NCBI RefSeq assembly: GCF_963676855.1 | Contig: NZ_OY781460.1 | Coordinates: forward strand, 908,501 to 972,500 | Direction: 5' to 3' | Origin: an uncultured Anaeromusa sp. | GTDB lineage: Bacteria; Bacillota; Negativicutes; Anaeromusales; Anaeromusaceae | DNA: 64,000 nucleotides | Shown: positions 41,069 to 49,837 of the stretch, piece after piece | Layout of the letters: each line of letters starts with the position of its first letter | Numbering within the stretch: position 1 is the stretch's first letter | Notes under the pieces: model-generated | Databases searched by the model: none | Seen by the model: only the letters and a program-made list of their open reading frames with translations | What the model was told of the DNA's origin: nothing | Made by a program: the position numbers and the translations under genes

Positions 41069-41722
41069 TTAAAGATCTAACAAGATTTTGTCGCCAAAGC
41101 CGGCGCTGATCAAATGTGCACTGTCATTAAGGCGCTCGATGGCGTTTTCATGCCAGCGGTTGCAGCGCAGCACCGTTAAACTGGCCGGAGCCACTTCAAA
41201 GGAAAAATTGTGATGAACGGCGCCGGAGACGCCTAAGCCCAGCCACCAACAGAGAATGTTGATGATAGTGCCTCTATGGGCCACAATGACCAGGGGACGG
41301 CGCTGACGAGCGGTAAGTTCTTCCATAACGACGGCGACGCGGTTGTAAAATTGGCGTCTTGACTCGCCTTTCGGGTAGTGCTGCCAATCGAGAATTGGCG
41401 TTGTTTTAGGCAGGGACAGTTTGCGGGCTTCCGCCTCGGATTTGCCTGCGGCGATGCCGTTGTTCATTTCACGCAGACCTGGATGCTGTGTAAGGGTTTG
41501 GCCGAAAGGCTGCCCCAGAATCTGGGCTGTCTGTACGGCGCGCTTTAGGTCGCTGGCGACAAGATCGAAAGCATGGCCTGTAAAAAGCGGCTCTAGGCGC
41601 TTCGCAAGGGCCTCAATTTGGCGGCAGCCTACTGGAGTGAGATCGACGTCAGTCCAACCGCCGGTTAGTCCGCGGGTGTGGTGCTCGGCCTGCCCGTGGC
41701 GGACAAGGAGAATCGATTTCAA
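41069..41722 (-). CDS. Histidine phosphatase (phosphoglycerate-mutase-like)
   Basis: A 217-residue enzyme of the histidine phosphatase superfamily. The phospho-acceptor motif is LLVRHGQAEHH, with the companion Arg in SDLKRAVQTA, the catalytic Glu in LREMNNG and the second His in VIVAHRGTI. Candidates are cobalamin/alpha-ribazole phosphatase, a broad sugar phosphatase, or a cofactor-dependent mutase. A TTG start at 41722 is chosen since GGAGGG lies six bases before it and the ATG at 41761 lacks a site. Confidence 0.82.
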   Translation of the reverse strand: MKSILLVRHGQAEHHTRGLTGGWTDVDLTPVGCRQIEALAKRLEPLFTGHAFDLVASDLKRAVQTAQILGQPFGQTLTQHPGLREMNNGIAAGKSEAEARKLSLPKTTPILDWQHYPKGESRRQFYNRVAVVMEELTARQRRPLVIVAHRGTIINILCWWLGLGVSGAVHHNFSFEVAPASLTVLRCNRWHENAIERLNDSAHLISAGFGDKILLDL

Positions 41723-41796
41723 GAGCAGCCCTCCTTTTCTGATATCTCTCTTATTTTGCAATGTTTCGCCGCTTGGTGCAAGGAAAAAATGAAAAA

Positions 41797-41817
41797 ACCG
41801 CTTGCGCGGTCTTTTCG
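41797..41817 (-). terminator. Intrinsic terminator after ppk
   Basis: On the minus strand ACCGC-GCAA-GCGGT is followed by TTTTTT. Reading continues weakly in the other direction too. Confidence 0.7.
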
Positions 41818-41873
41818 GGGAGCTATAAGAGCCGAAGAAACGAAAAACGAAGCAAAGAGTAGTTTGGAGATTT

Positions 41874-41910
41874 AACAGGAGTAGAAAGAGGCAAGGGAGG
41901 GCTTGAAAGA
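41874..41910 (+). repeat. Dispersed intergenic repeat R3, copy downstream of ppk
   Basis: Plus strand TTTAACAGGAGTAGAAAGAG then GCAAGGGAGGG, matching the copies near bioD and bioF. Confidence 0.5.
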
Positions 41911-41939
41911 GGGTTGCGGAGAATAGGGGGATAGTAAAT

Positions 41940-44039
41940 TTAGGTATCCTTCCGTTGCATGGGTTGTAGGCGCTGCTCTAGGGTCCAAGTCTTTTGTGCG
42001 GCCTTGTGGGCCAGACGACAGAATTCGTCTTGGCTGGAAAAAGCATCGACTTTTTTGTCTACGCGGCGATAGACGCCGTCGGAACGCAAGGTATGGGCTT
42101 TGCGTCCATCCTTGAGAAAAAGGCTGAACATAGCGCGTATGCGGGCGGCGTGGCGATCGTCATCTACAGGGAAAAGCAGTTCCACTCGCTCATTGAGATT
42201 GCGGGGCATCCAGTCGGCGCTGGAAAGATAGACTTTGGCATCATCTCCTACGCCGAAAATAAAGATGCGATGATGCTCCAGAAAGCGGCCAACAATGCTG
42301 CGGACGGTAATCGTGTCGCTGACGCCGACAATGCCTGGGCGCAAGCCGCAGATACCGCGAATAATGAGGTCGATGGAAACACCAGCGGCAGAAGCTTCGT
42401 AAAGCTTAAGAATGATGCCTTTATCGATAAGCGAGTTCATTTTAGCACTGATATGTGCGGGCTGTCCTGCTCGGGCGGCGGTGATTTGTTCATCTACAAG
42501 TTCATAAAAGCGTTCCCGCATGTTCAGTGGCGCAACGATAAATTTGTTCCATACTGGCGGGTCAGAGTAGCCAGACAGCATGTTGAAAAAAGCCGAAGCG
42601 TCGGCGCCGAAAGCATCGTTGGCGGTAAAAAGCCCCATGTCCGTGTAAATGCGAGCGGTGGAGTCATTGTAGTTGCCAGTGCCTAAATGCACATAGCGGC
42701 AAATGCCGTTTTCTTCTTGGCGTACGACCAAGGCGATTTTGGAATGGGTTTTCAGGCCCATCAAGCCGTAGATGACATGAGCGCCAGCTTCTTCCAGGCG
42801 TTTCGCCCACTGGATGTTATTTTCTTCATCAAAGCGAGCTTTTAACTCTACAAGAACGGTGACTTGCTTGCCGTTTTCTGCAGCTTCCATAAGTGCTCGG
42901 ACGATGGGGGAATTGCCGCTTACGCGGTACAGAGTCTGTTTGATGGCTAGCACTTGGGGGTCGAGGGCGGCTTGGCGGATGAAATCCACTACCGGTTCAA
43001 AGCTTTCGTAGGGATGGTGCAGCAAAATATCACCTTGGCGGATGGTGGCGAAGATGTCTTCGGTTTCTACCAAGGACGCCGGCAGTGGGGCTTGGTAAGA
43101 AGCGTGACGCAAATGAGCGGCGCCGGAAATGTCGGCGAAACGGAAAAAGCAGGTAGTGTCCAAAGGACCGTTAATTTCGTAAATATCCTGCCCGGCAATA
43201 TCCAGCTCTTCTTGCAATGCTGCTTGCAGTTCTTTGTTGCCGTGCTTAGAGACCTCCAGGCGTACTGCAGGGCCGCGCTTGCGCTGCTTGAGAGCGCTTT
43301 CCACCTCTTCCAGCAAGTCTTCGGCTTCGTCCTCGTCGATGAACATATCGGCATTGCGCGTGATGCGGAAGAAGAGAGGCTGGCTCAGGGTATAGCCTTG
43401 AAACAGGCGCGAGCAATAGGCGGCGATGATATCCTCTAAAAATAGGAAATGACGTTCTTCTTGTGGGGCAAAAGGAACTTCAAGCAAACGTGGCAGTACT
43501 GAAGGCACGGGAATGATGGCGATAGCTGGTTCTTCTTCGTCTGGGCGGGTCAACTGCACCGCCAGGTTGAGGCTGCGGTTCGCCAAAAAGGGGAAGGGGT
43601 GGCTGGCGTCCACTCCTAAGGGCGTGAGAACCGGGTAAATAGTGCGATGAAAGGTGTGGTCCAGCCATTCTTGCTGCTGGGGCGTTAAGGCGTCGATGCT
43701 GCATAGGCAGAGCTTCGCGTCGCATAAGGCGGGGATGAGGGAGCGCAACTGCTTATATTGGTTTTTAACCAGCTCATGAGCCGTTTCGGAAATGCGCTCT
43801 AATTGCTGTGCTACGGTGAGACCGGCGGCATCGGTTTTGTTGATGCCCGACTCCAACTGATGTTTGAGGCCGGCAACGCGGATCATGAAAAATTCGTCTA
43901 AGTTGGAAGCGGTTATGGCGATGAAGCGCAACCGTTCCAGAAGAGGTGTTGTCGTGTCACCTGCTTCGCTAAGGACACGGTTGTTGAATTTGAGCCAGCT
44001 TAGTTCGCGATTGAAAAAGTATTCCGGTTTATCAAACAT
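41940..44039 (-). CDS. ppk: Polyphosphate kinase 1
   Basis: PPK1 reversibly makes long-chain polyphosphate from ATP. 699 residues, full length. The amino domain starts FFNRELSWLKFNNRVLSEA; the catalytic part holds VLAIKQTLYRVSGNSPIV, ELKARFDEENNIQWAKRLE, and the two His blocks GLKTHSKIALVVR and HRIFIFG (regions carrying the phospho-His and its partner). It begins four bases after the stop of the degenerate Ppx gene, so the two are translationally close. A terminator and an R3 repeat follow. Confidence 0.97.
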   Translation of the reverse strand: MFDKPEYFFNRELSWLKFNNRVLSEAGDTTTPLLERLRFIAITASNLDEFFMIRVAGLKHQLESGINKTDAAGLTVAQQLERISETAHELVKNQYKQLRSLIPALCDAKLCLCSIDALTPQQQEWLDHTFHRTIYPVLTPLGVDASHPFPFLANRSLNLAVQLTRPDEEEPAIAIIPVPSVLPRLLEVPFAPQEERHFLFLEDIIAAYCSRLFQGYTLSQPLFFRITRNADMFIDEDEAEDLLEEVESALKQRKRGPAVRLEVSKHGNKELQAALQEELDIAGQDIYEINGPLDTTCFFRFADISGAAHLRHASYQAPLPASLVETEDIFATIRQGDILLHHPYESFEPVVDFIRQAALDPQVLAIKQTLYRVSGNSPIVRALMEAAENGKQVTVLVELKARFDEENNIQWAKRLEEAGAHVIYGLMGLKTHSKIALVVRQEENGICRYVHLGTGNYNDSTARIYTDMGLFTANDAFGADASAFFNMLSGYSDPPVWNKFIVAPLNMRERFYELVDEQITAARAGQPAHISAKMNSLIDKGIILKLYEASAAGVSIDLIIRGICGLRPGIVGVSDTITVRSIVGRFLEHHRIFIFGVGDDAKVYLSSADWMPRNLNERVELLFPVDDDRHAARIRAMFSLFLKDGRKAHTLRSDGVYRRVDKKVDAFSSQDEFCRLAHKAAQKTWTLEQRLQPMQRKDT

Positions 44040-44043
44040 GGTA

Positions 44044-45594
44044 TCAACCTGCCTGTCGTATTAGAATGGGACGGATGCCGAAGACGTTCTCGAAAAAGGA
44101 CGCTTTGTCGGCAAAAGTCCATTGTTCCAATGTGTAATCTTCACGGGTAGTAACGGTGACGAGTAATTCTTCACCGCGAAAGGCCAGCTCAATTTTGAGC
44201 GCTTTTTGACGATGGGTGCGGTCAATGGCGTCAGCCAGACGAATCATGGCGGCCAACTTAGCCACAGTCATCTGCTCTTGCACGCTCAAGCCGCTCAAAG
44301 TTGGGTCGGAAGGATGCGGTGTACCCTTGGAATGGTATTGGGCTACACAGGCCATAATGAGTTTTTCTTTTTCCGAAAACCCGAGAATATCGGAGGAGAG
44401 AATGAGTCGGTGCGAGAACAAATAGTGGCTGCGCAGGCTGACGAATTTACCGATATCGTGCAAAAGGGCGGCGCCTTCAAGCAGTTGGCGTTCTCGTTTA
44501 CCTAGGCCATGAGCACGGTGCAGTTTGTCGAAAAGCTGCAAGGAGACAGTTGCGACCGCTTCAGAGTGGCCGTCATGCTGGTGATATTTTTTAGCTAAAG
44601 ATCGCACCAGACTGAAAGTTTGTTTGGAGATTTCATCCAACCAAGGATGCTTGGTCTTCTGGGCGATGTGGCAGACGGTCATGCCGTCAAGGAATTGGTC
44701 GTTGACGACAACCAGTTCTTGCGCTTGGCAGAGAGAAAGTAACTGTTGGTACAAGATGATGGTCGGCAAAGCCATATCCGCCTTGGCTTCAGTGAGTGCA
44801 AAGGCCTGCATGACTTGCGAGAGGTTGAGCTTGTGCAAACGCTTATACAGCACCAGAAAATCTTCCTGCTTGACCGAATCCAGGGCGCTGCGGGTTTTTC
44901 GGCCCAACATTTGCAAAAACAGCTCTGTGTCGGGACCGGAGAGAACCACATAGCGGATGGTATGCCCGGCTAGGGCGGGGCGAACCGGCTCGATGACGCT
45001 GAAAATGTATTCAGCCAGGGCTTGCTGAAAGGAGAGAGAGTCTCGCTGGTTTTTATTGAAACTTTCCTTAATACGCAGCACGCCGATATGGATGTTTTGT
45101 TGGTAGAGAATGCGTCCGTTGCGGTACAAGGTGATGCCTAGGCCGCCGGAAGTGATGTCCACAAAGAGCAGGGCTTCCTTGCTGGCTGTTAAGCCAAGAA
45201 CCTGCATTTTGCGAAAAATCGCCACATATTTAAAAAAGATTTCCTGAGGCATGTCGATGACTTCCGCCTCCAGGTCGGCTTTAATTTGAATTTGGTCGAT
45301 AATATAAGGTTGGTTTGCGGCCTCGCGAATGGCGGTTGTAGCCATAAGGCGGTAGTCGCGCGCGCCGTACTCCGCCAGCTTGCGGCGAAATCCTTTGAGA
45401 ATGTCGCACAACTCGGCGACCGTATCTGTACCGATGCGTCCGGTTTGAAAGGTTTCTTCGCCTAAAGAAATTTGTCGGTGTATATTCTCAAGAATGCGTA
45501 TGGTTTCCAAGTTGCGGTATTCTGCAATTTGCAGGCTGACTTGTTCAGAGCCGACATGAATAGCGGCAAAAAGACTAGGCTGGTTTTTATGCAT
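44044..45594 (-). CDS. Ppx/GppA-like protein with degenerate active site plus HD domain
   Basis: A 516-residue protein. The amino half (1-300) follows the ASKHA fold of exopolyphosphatases but the phosphate loop, normally DIGSNS-R, reads AIHVGSEQVSLQ, and the second loop DxGGGS reads DITSGGLG. The distal half (about 310-500) is an HD domain with an intact motif (AALLHDIGKFVSLRSHYLFS). So polyphosphate or pppGpp hydrolysis by the first domain is doubtful; it may sense the ligand. It lies directly before ppk and diverges from an intact paralogue at 45782. ATG 45594 has GAGGTGATATC. Confidence 0.85.
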   Translation of the reverse strand: MHKNQPSLFAAIHVGSEQVSLQIAEYRNLETIRILENIHRQISLGEETFQTGRIGTDTVAELCDILKGFRRKLAEYGARDYRLMATTAIREAANQPYIIDQIQIKADLEAEVIDMPQEIFFKYVAIFRKMQVLGLTASKEALLFVDITSGGLGITLYRNGRILYQQNIHIGVLRIKESFNKNQRDSLSFQQALAEYIFSVIEPVRPALAGHTIRYVVLSGPDTELFLQMLGRKTRSALDSVKQEDFLVLYKRLHKLNLSQVMQAFALTEAKADMALPTIILYQQLLSLCQAQELVVVNDQFLDGMTVCHIAQKTKHPWLDEISKQTFSLVRSLAKKYHQHDGHSEAVATVSLQLFDKLHRAHGLGKRERQLLEGAALLHDIGKFVSLRSHYLFSHRLILSSDILGFSEKEKLIMACVAQYHSKGTPHPSDPTLSGLSVQEQMTVAKLAAMIRLADAIDRTHRQKALKIELAFRGEELLVTVTTREDYTLEQWTFADKASFFENVFGIRPILIRQAG

Positions 45595-45781
45595 GATATC
45601 ACCTCGTGGCATTACGTTCTTGCTAAATTCTCTTTGAATATGCTAAAATCCCTGCTAACTTAGTTTAAGGTTGTGTAAAATCTTGACACTTCTGTGAGGT
45701 TTCCCAACTTTCTTTGCAGGATTTTCTTATAAAGCGCGAATATAAAAAAATAGGCATTGTACGGAGAAAGGAAGTCTTGGC

Positions 45782-47305
45782 ATGAAAGATCGGGAACGAG
45801 TGGCTATTATTGACCTGGGATCGAACTCGGCGCGGCTGATTGTGGTCGATATCGACCGTCGTGGCGCCTATAATTTAGTATACAATCAGAAGGAGACGGT
45901 GCGGCTGGGGGAAGGCTTGGCAGCTACTGGTCAACTGCAGGAGACGGCCATGCTGCGGGCGGTGGGCACGCTGCAGGTGTTTGCTCATATGAATCAATTG
46001 TTCAAGGTGGATAAGGTGTTGGCCGTAGCGACAGCGGCCGTGCGCAATGCTAAAAATGGCGCTGATTTTTTGCGGCAAGCAAAAAAAGAGACAGGCATTC
46101 CGCTACGGGTTATCAGCGGTGAGACGGAAGCGAAACTGGGGTATTTGGGAGTCGTAAACACGTTGGATATTGAGGAAGGCATTGTGTTCGACTTGGGCGG
46201 CGCCAGTACAGAACTGACATTGATTAAAGGTCGTAAAGCGCAGACTGCGGTCAGTATGCCTTTTGGTGCGGTGACGCTGACGGAGTACCTAGGGGCGCGG
46301 CCGAATGAGAAAAAACTGCTGGAGTTGCAAAATTACTTGTGGGATCAGTTGGTGGGCTTGAGTTGGCTCAAGGATAGCGGCGTACCGCTGATTGGCATTG
46401 GCGGCACAGCGCGAAACATTGCCAAAATGGATCAGCGTAAAAAAGGGTACCCGTTTCCCAAAGTTCACAATTATCGACTCGGTAAAATGGCGTTCCAGGA
46501 ACTCTACCGCGGTTTGGCGGGGATGACGTTGTCCCAACGCCGCAAAGTGCCAGGATTGAGTAATGAGCGGGCGGATATTATCGTGCCGGGTTTGGCGATT
46601 GTTAATGCACTATTTGACATAACTTCAAGCCAGCAGTTTCTTGTGAGCGGCTGCGGCGTGCGTGAAGGTTTGTTTATGCAGTATTACCTGTCGCGTCATG
46701 GCGAAGGGGAATTGTTACGCGATATTTTAGAGCACAGTACACATAATCTAATGTTGTCCTATAATTTAGATGAAAAGCATGCGCAGCATGTGGCTAGTTT
46801 GGCGGATCAACTTTGGCAGGGATGGGGAGATCAGGCGGAGCTGGGCGCTAGGGAGCGGCGTTTGCTGCGTGTGGCGGCATTACTGCATGACATAGGTATT
46901 TCTATCAACTACTATGACCATCCCCGGCACAGCGCCTACTTGGTGGAGAACGCCCGGCTTTTTGGCTTGACCCACAGAGAACAGATGCTGTGCGCCGTAA
47001 TGGCTGGCTGGCATAATGGCCTTTCTATGAAATACGTTCGCAACCGCATGTATAGTGAATTTCTGGACGAGGGAGACTGGATGCGGGCGCGCAAACTGAG
47101 TTTGCTGCTAGCCGTAGCGGAAGCGTTGGATACGACGCAAATGCAGTTGGTACGCCGGGTGAAGGCCGGCTTGGATCTGGAAAACGGGTTGGCTATGCTG
47201 GAATTGGAACTGCGGGAAGCGGCGGTTATTGAACAAGAAAACGTAAATAAGCTGAAGAAAGCCTTTAAAAAGGAATTCAATCTGGAATTGACGGTGAGGG
47301 CGTAA
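45782..47305 (+). CDS. ppx: Exopolyphosphatase/pppGpp phosphatase with HD domain
   Basis: A 507-residue enzyme that trims polyphosphate from the end or hydrolyses pppGpp. The ASKHA domain is intact (IDLGSNSARLIVVDI, then VFDLGGASTELTLI and GIGGTARNIAK), unlike its divergent neighbour. The carboxy part (about 310-500) is an HD domain (AALLHDIGISINYYDHPRHS). ATG 45782 has GAAAGGAAG before it. The stop overlaps the next gene by one base, so it is co-transcribed with the HD hydrolase. Confidence 0.92.
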   Translation: MKDRERVAIIDLGSNSARLIVVDIDRRGAYNLVYNQKETVRLGEGLAATGQLQETAMLRAVGTLQVFAHMNQLFKVDKVLAVATAAVRNAKNGADFLRQAKKETGIPLRVISGETEAKLGYLGVVNTLDIEEGIVFDLGGASTELTLIKGRKAQTAVSMPFGAVTLTEYLGARPNEKKLLELQNYLWDQLVGLSWLKDSGVPLIGIGGTARNIAKMDQRKKGYPFPKVHNYRLGKMAFQELYRGLAGMTLSQRRKVPGLSNERADIIVPGLAIVNALFDITSSQQFLVSGCGVREGLFMQYYLSRHGEGELLRDILEHSTHNLMLSYNLDEKHAQHVASLADQLWQGWGDQAELGARERRLLRVAALLHDIGISINYYDHPRHSAYLVENARLFGLTHREQMLCAVMAGWHNGLSMKYVRNRMYSEFLDEGDWMRARKLSLLLAVAEALDTTQMQLVRRVKAGLDLENGLAMLELELREAAVIEQENVNKLKKAFKKEFNLELTVRA

Positions 47306-48087
47306 TGACGGAAAGTGCAACCGCATGGCAGGAAATGCTGGCTTCCTGGTGGGAGTCCTATGTGCGGCGTTTTTTAGGACGAGATGAAGAGACGGATTAC
47401 CATGTGCGGCTGAAAGTGGCTCATACGGCGCGGGTGAGGAATATTGCGCGGCAGTTGATGCAAGAAAGACAATTGTCAGCGCAGAAATTGGCTTTGGTGG
47501 ACGCTGCGGCCTTGCTGCATGATGTGGGGCGATTCCCCCAATATTGGCAGTACCGGACGTTTCGGGACGTATTGTCGGTAGATCATGCTGACTTGGGAGC
47601 AGAAACGTTGGATGAAGAAGGCGTCTGGCAGTGGCTGCCGCCGGAGGCGGCGGAGATTCTGCGTCAGGCGGTGGTGTGGCATAACAAGCGGGCCTTACCG
47701 CCGGATGCGCTTGGTGCGGCATGGCTGCCGGCGCAAGTAGTTCGAGATGCGGACAAGCTGGATATTTTCGATATGCTTACAACAGACAAAGAATATCGCA
47801 TGCCGCCTACCGATGGAATTTCCCAAGAAGGCGGTGTATCAAAGGAGATTGCAGAGGTAGTGGCCGGCGGCAGACTTGGGCTGCCTGCGCAGGTGAAAAC
47901 AGCGGCAGATCAACAAGTTTTCCGCATTTCCTGGGTATATGATCTTAATACGGCGGAAGCGGTTCGTTATTTTACAGAAGCCGGATTTTTACCGGGCTTG
48001 TTGGCCGCGGTTCCAGACGGTTCGGAAAAGGAAAAAGTTCGCTTAACTATTGTTGCTTATTTGCAAAGACGCTTGCAGAATTTGTGA
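47305..48087 (+). CDS. HD-domain phosphohydrolase
   Basis: A 260-residue soluble enzyme of the HD superfamily. The metal motif is HTARV...DAAALLHDVGRFPQ, with RDADKLDIFDML as the distal Asp. The length and motif resemble YfbR-like or COG1418-type hydrolases; the substrate is unknown. Its ATG overlaps the ppx stop (TAATG), so translation is coupled, which suggests a task linked with polyphosphate or (p)ppGpp metabolism, though this is inference. Confidence 0.83.
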   Translation: MTESATAWQEMLASWWESYVRRFLGRDEETDYHVRLKVAHTARVRNIARQLMQERQLSAQKLALVDAAALLHDVGRFPQYWQYRTFRDVLSVDHADLGAETLDEEGVWQWLPPEAAEILRQAVVWHNKRALPPDALGAAWLPAQVVRDADKLDIFDMLTTDKEYRMPPTDGISQEGGVSKEIAEVVAGGRLGLPAQVKTAADQQVFRISWVYDLNTAEAVRYFTEAGFLPGLLAAVPDGSEKEKVRLTIVAYLQRRLQNL

Positions 48088-48165
48088 GGTCCTTTGTTCC
48101 TCTGGTTTCGTATCTTTCGATTCCATGGTAAAATAGAGCCAAATTCATTGGCTGGAGGAACGATA

Positions 48166-48696
48166 ATGAGACGATTTTTTTGCCTGGTGGCGCTTTTTTT
48201 GCTGATGTCCCTGCCTGTGGCTGGTGCGGCGCCGTCGGCGTGGTTTGACAAGGGATTTGATTTTTCTAAAGTTAAAGTAGTATATGTGAATGATCCCAAA
48301 ATAGCGTCCGGTTTTTCGTGTGTCGGCGAAGCCGAGGGTGCGGAGATTTTTTGGAAGAACTTTCAGCCGAAGACGGTTACCCTTTTAGACGTGAACCAAG
48401 TGCTGGCGGCGCATCAGAAGAAGAGCGGCGTTGATTTGATGAAGCTTCACGAAACGAATCCTGACGAGAGTTACCGGCAGTTCATTAAGGCAGTTAGCGA
48501 GCAAAGCGAGCTGGCTATGTATACTGAACTGGGGCGTGACGAAAAGGGGAGGGAGACGGTGGAGTTCACGATGAATGATCCCCAAACTGGCCGGACTGTG
48601 GCGGCGTTAGTGGAAAGTGTTAGTTCTAAAAAAGAACTGACAACCGTTATCGCTTCCTTTGCGCAAGCCTTCAGCGAGAAGCTGACTGGAAAATAA
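48166..48696 (+). CDS. Exported protein of unknown function
   Basis: A 176-residue protein with a clear Sec signal peptide (MRRFFCLVALFLLMSLPVAGA, cleavage near residue 22) and no lipobox cysteine. The mature part (FDKGFDFSKVKVVYVNDP, YRQFIKAVSEQSELAMYTEL) has no motif that I recognise; a resemblance to DUF4136-like exported proteins is weak. ATG 48166 has GGAGGAACG before it. It follows the HD hydrolase by 78 bases and converges on the glucosaminidase gene. Confidence 0.75.
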   Translation: MRRFFCLVALFLLMSLPVAGAAPSAWFDKGFDFSKVKVVYVNDPKIASGFSCVGEAEGAEIFWKNFQPKTVTLLDVNQVLAAHQKKSGVDLMKLHETNPDESYRQFIKAVSEQSELAMYTELGRDEKGRETVEFTMNDPQTGRTVAALVESVSSKKELTTVIASFAQAFSEKLTGK

Positions 48697-48697
48697 A

Positions 48698-48905
48698 GAT
48701 GGAGTACGGAACGCAGAGTAACAGAGAAAAGCCAGAGGAAAACAGAGAGAAAATATGAGATGCCCGAGGAGAATGCTTTGCATATACTCTCAAAGGCAAA
48801 TGCATAAAAAAACTGCGGCGACCTGAAAACAGGTTGTCCGCAGTTTTTTGCGTGTCCAATTTTATAAGCTATAACCCTCATTTATACCCTCAGTTACTCT
48901 GTGTT
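48698..48905. repeat. Inverted pair of R3-like arms around a terminator
   Basis: Arm one has ACGCAGAGTAACAGAG near 48710-48725 and arm two (minus strand) has ACACAGAGTAACTGAGGG near 48889-48906. The terminator at 48806-48849 lies between them. Confidence 0.4.
48806..48849. terminator. Bidirectional terminator between converging genes
   Basis: AAAAAACTGCGG...CCGCAGTTTTTT, with the inner stem ACCTG/CAGGT. Confidence 0.92.
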
Positions 48906-48925
48906 CGTGTTTTTTTTGCTCAATT

Positions 48926-49789
48926 TTACTCCGCAGCTGCGTTGGCATCCTGGGAGGTAATGCCAGGGGATGGTAGCAGTGCTGGCGCAGCAGCGGCAGG
49001 TGTTTCGACAGACGGCGCGGTGACGCGCCAGGCTGTTACGGGCGGCTGAGGTACCGTAGGCTGGGGAGGCGCTGTTTTAATGTAGCTGAGTGTGCGGAAG
49101 ATATTCTGCGCGTAGTTTTTGCCGGGCACAGCCCAGCGTCCATTCAGATCTTCCCAGTTAGAGCAACGGCCGAATTTATCGGGGAGCGCTTTGAGCAAGT
49201 CGTAGCGAGGATCTACTACGGCTAAAGTTGGCGTGCGAGGAGAAGCATATCCTAGCAGATGCTGGATTTGTGCGCGGACGCCTATTTGGGGCGAATCGAA
49301 AAAGGCTCCTTTAACGCCGCCGCCAGTAGTGCCGATGCCGGCGTAGTTATTTTGCTCCGGTACGACATCGCCGCCATAACGGAAGCAGTCCGTTTCCAAA
49401 ATGGCTTGGGAAATGGCTAAATCCGGACGAATTCCCTCGCGCGAGGCTTCCTCATAGTAGTAACCCACAAGTTCCGCCACGGTGCAATTGAGTTTGGGCT
49501 GGGGATTGCGCTGCAAGATATAGGATACAATCTGCGCTGGAGGGACTTGCGCTTGGCCGAAAATGGGGGTCCTATCTTCTTTTTCTGTTTTTTCCGGTGG
49601 CGTTTTTAAGGAGGCAAGGAGGGTTTGAATACGTTTGGAGAACGGTGAGGGTTCTTCAATGGCGACGGCAGCTTCTTCCTTTTTCACATTCTTGGCCTTG
49701 CCTTTGGAGGTAGAGTCTGCCGGGGCGGCAGAGACGGAAGCGGTAAAACAAACCAGCAGCAAGCTGCAAAAAAAGAGACGGAATTTCAT
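48926..49789 (-). CDS. Exported glucosaminidase-domain cell-wall hydrolase
   Basis: A 287-residue protein that should cleave N-acetylglucosaminyl bonds in peptidoglycan. Signal peptide at 1-22 (FCSLLLVCFTASVSAA), a low-complexity lysine/proline linker (25-80), then the Mannosyl-glycoprotein endo-beta-N-acetylglucosaminidase domain (about 85-235): SQAILETDCFRYGG with the catalytic Glu, NNYAGIGTTGGG, and NGRWAVPGKNYAQNIF. A proline/alanine-rich tail ends it. It follows the peptidase gene by 48 bases. Confidence 0.88.
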   Translation of the reverse strand: MKFRLFFCSLLLVCFTASVSAAPADSTSKGKAKNVKKEEAAVAIEEPSPFSKRIQTLLASLKTPPEKTEKEDRTPIFGQAQVPPAQIVSYILQRNPQPKLNCTVAELVGYYYEEASREGIRPDLAISQAILETDCFRYGGDVVPEQNNYAGIGTTGGGVKGAFFDSPQIGVRAQIQHLLGYASPRTPTLAVVDPRYDLLKALPDKFGRCSNWEDLNGRWAVPGKNYAQNIFRTLSYIKTAPPQPTVPQPPVTAWRVTAPSVETPAAAAPALLPSPGITSQDANAAAE

Positions 49790-49837
49790 AGATGAGAGCT
49801 CCTTTCACTATGGCAAGCGGTGGCAAAAACAATGGTT

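Noticed and set aside
42954..43439. Plus-strand frames inside ppk
   Set aside because: They run against a full-length, intact polyphosphate kinase and have no ribosome site.
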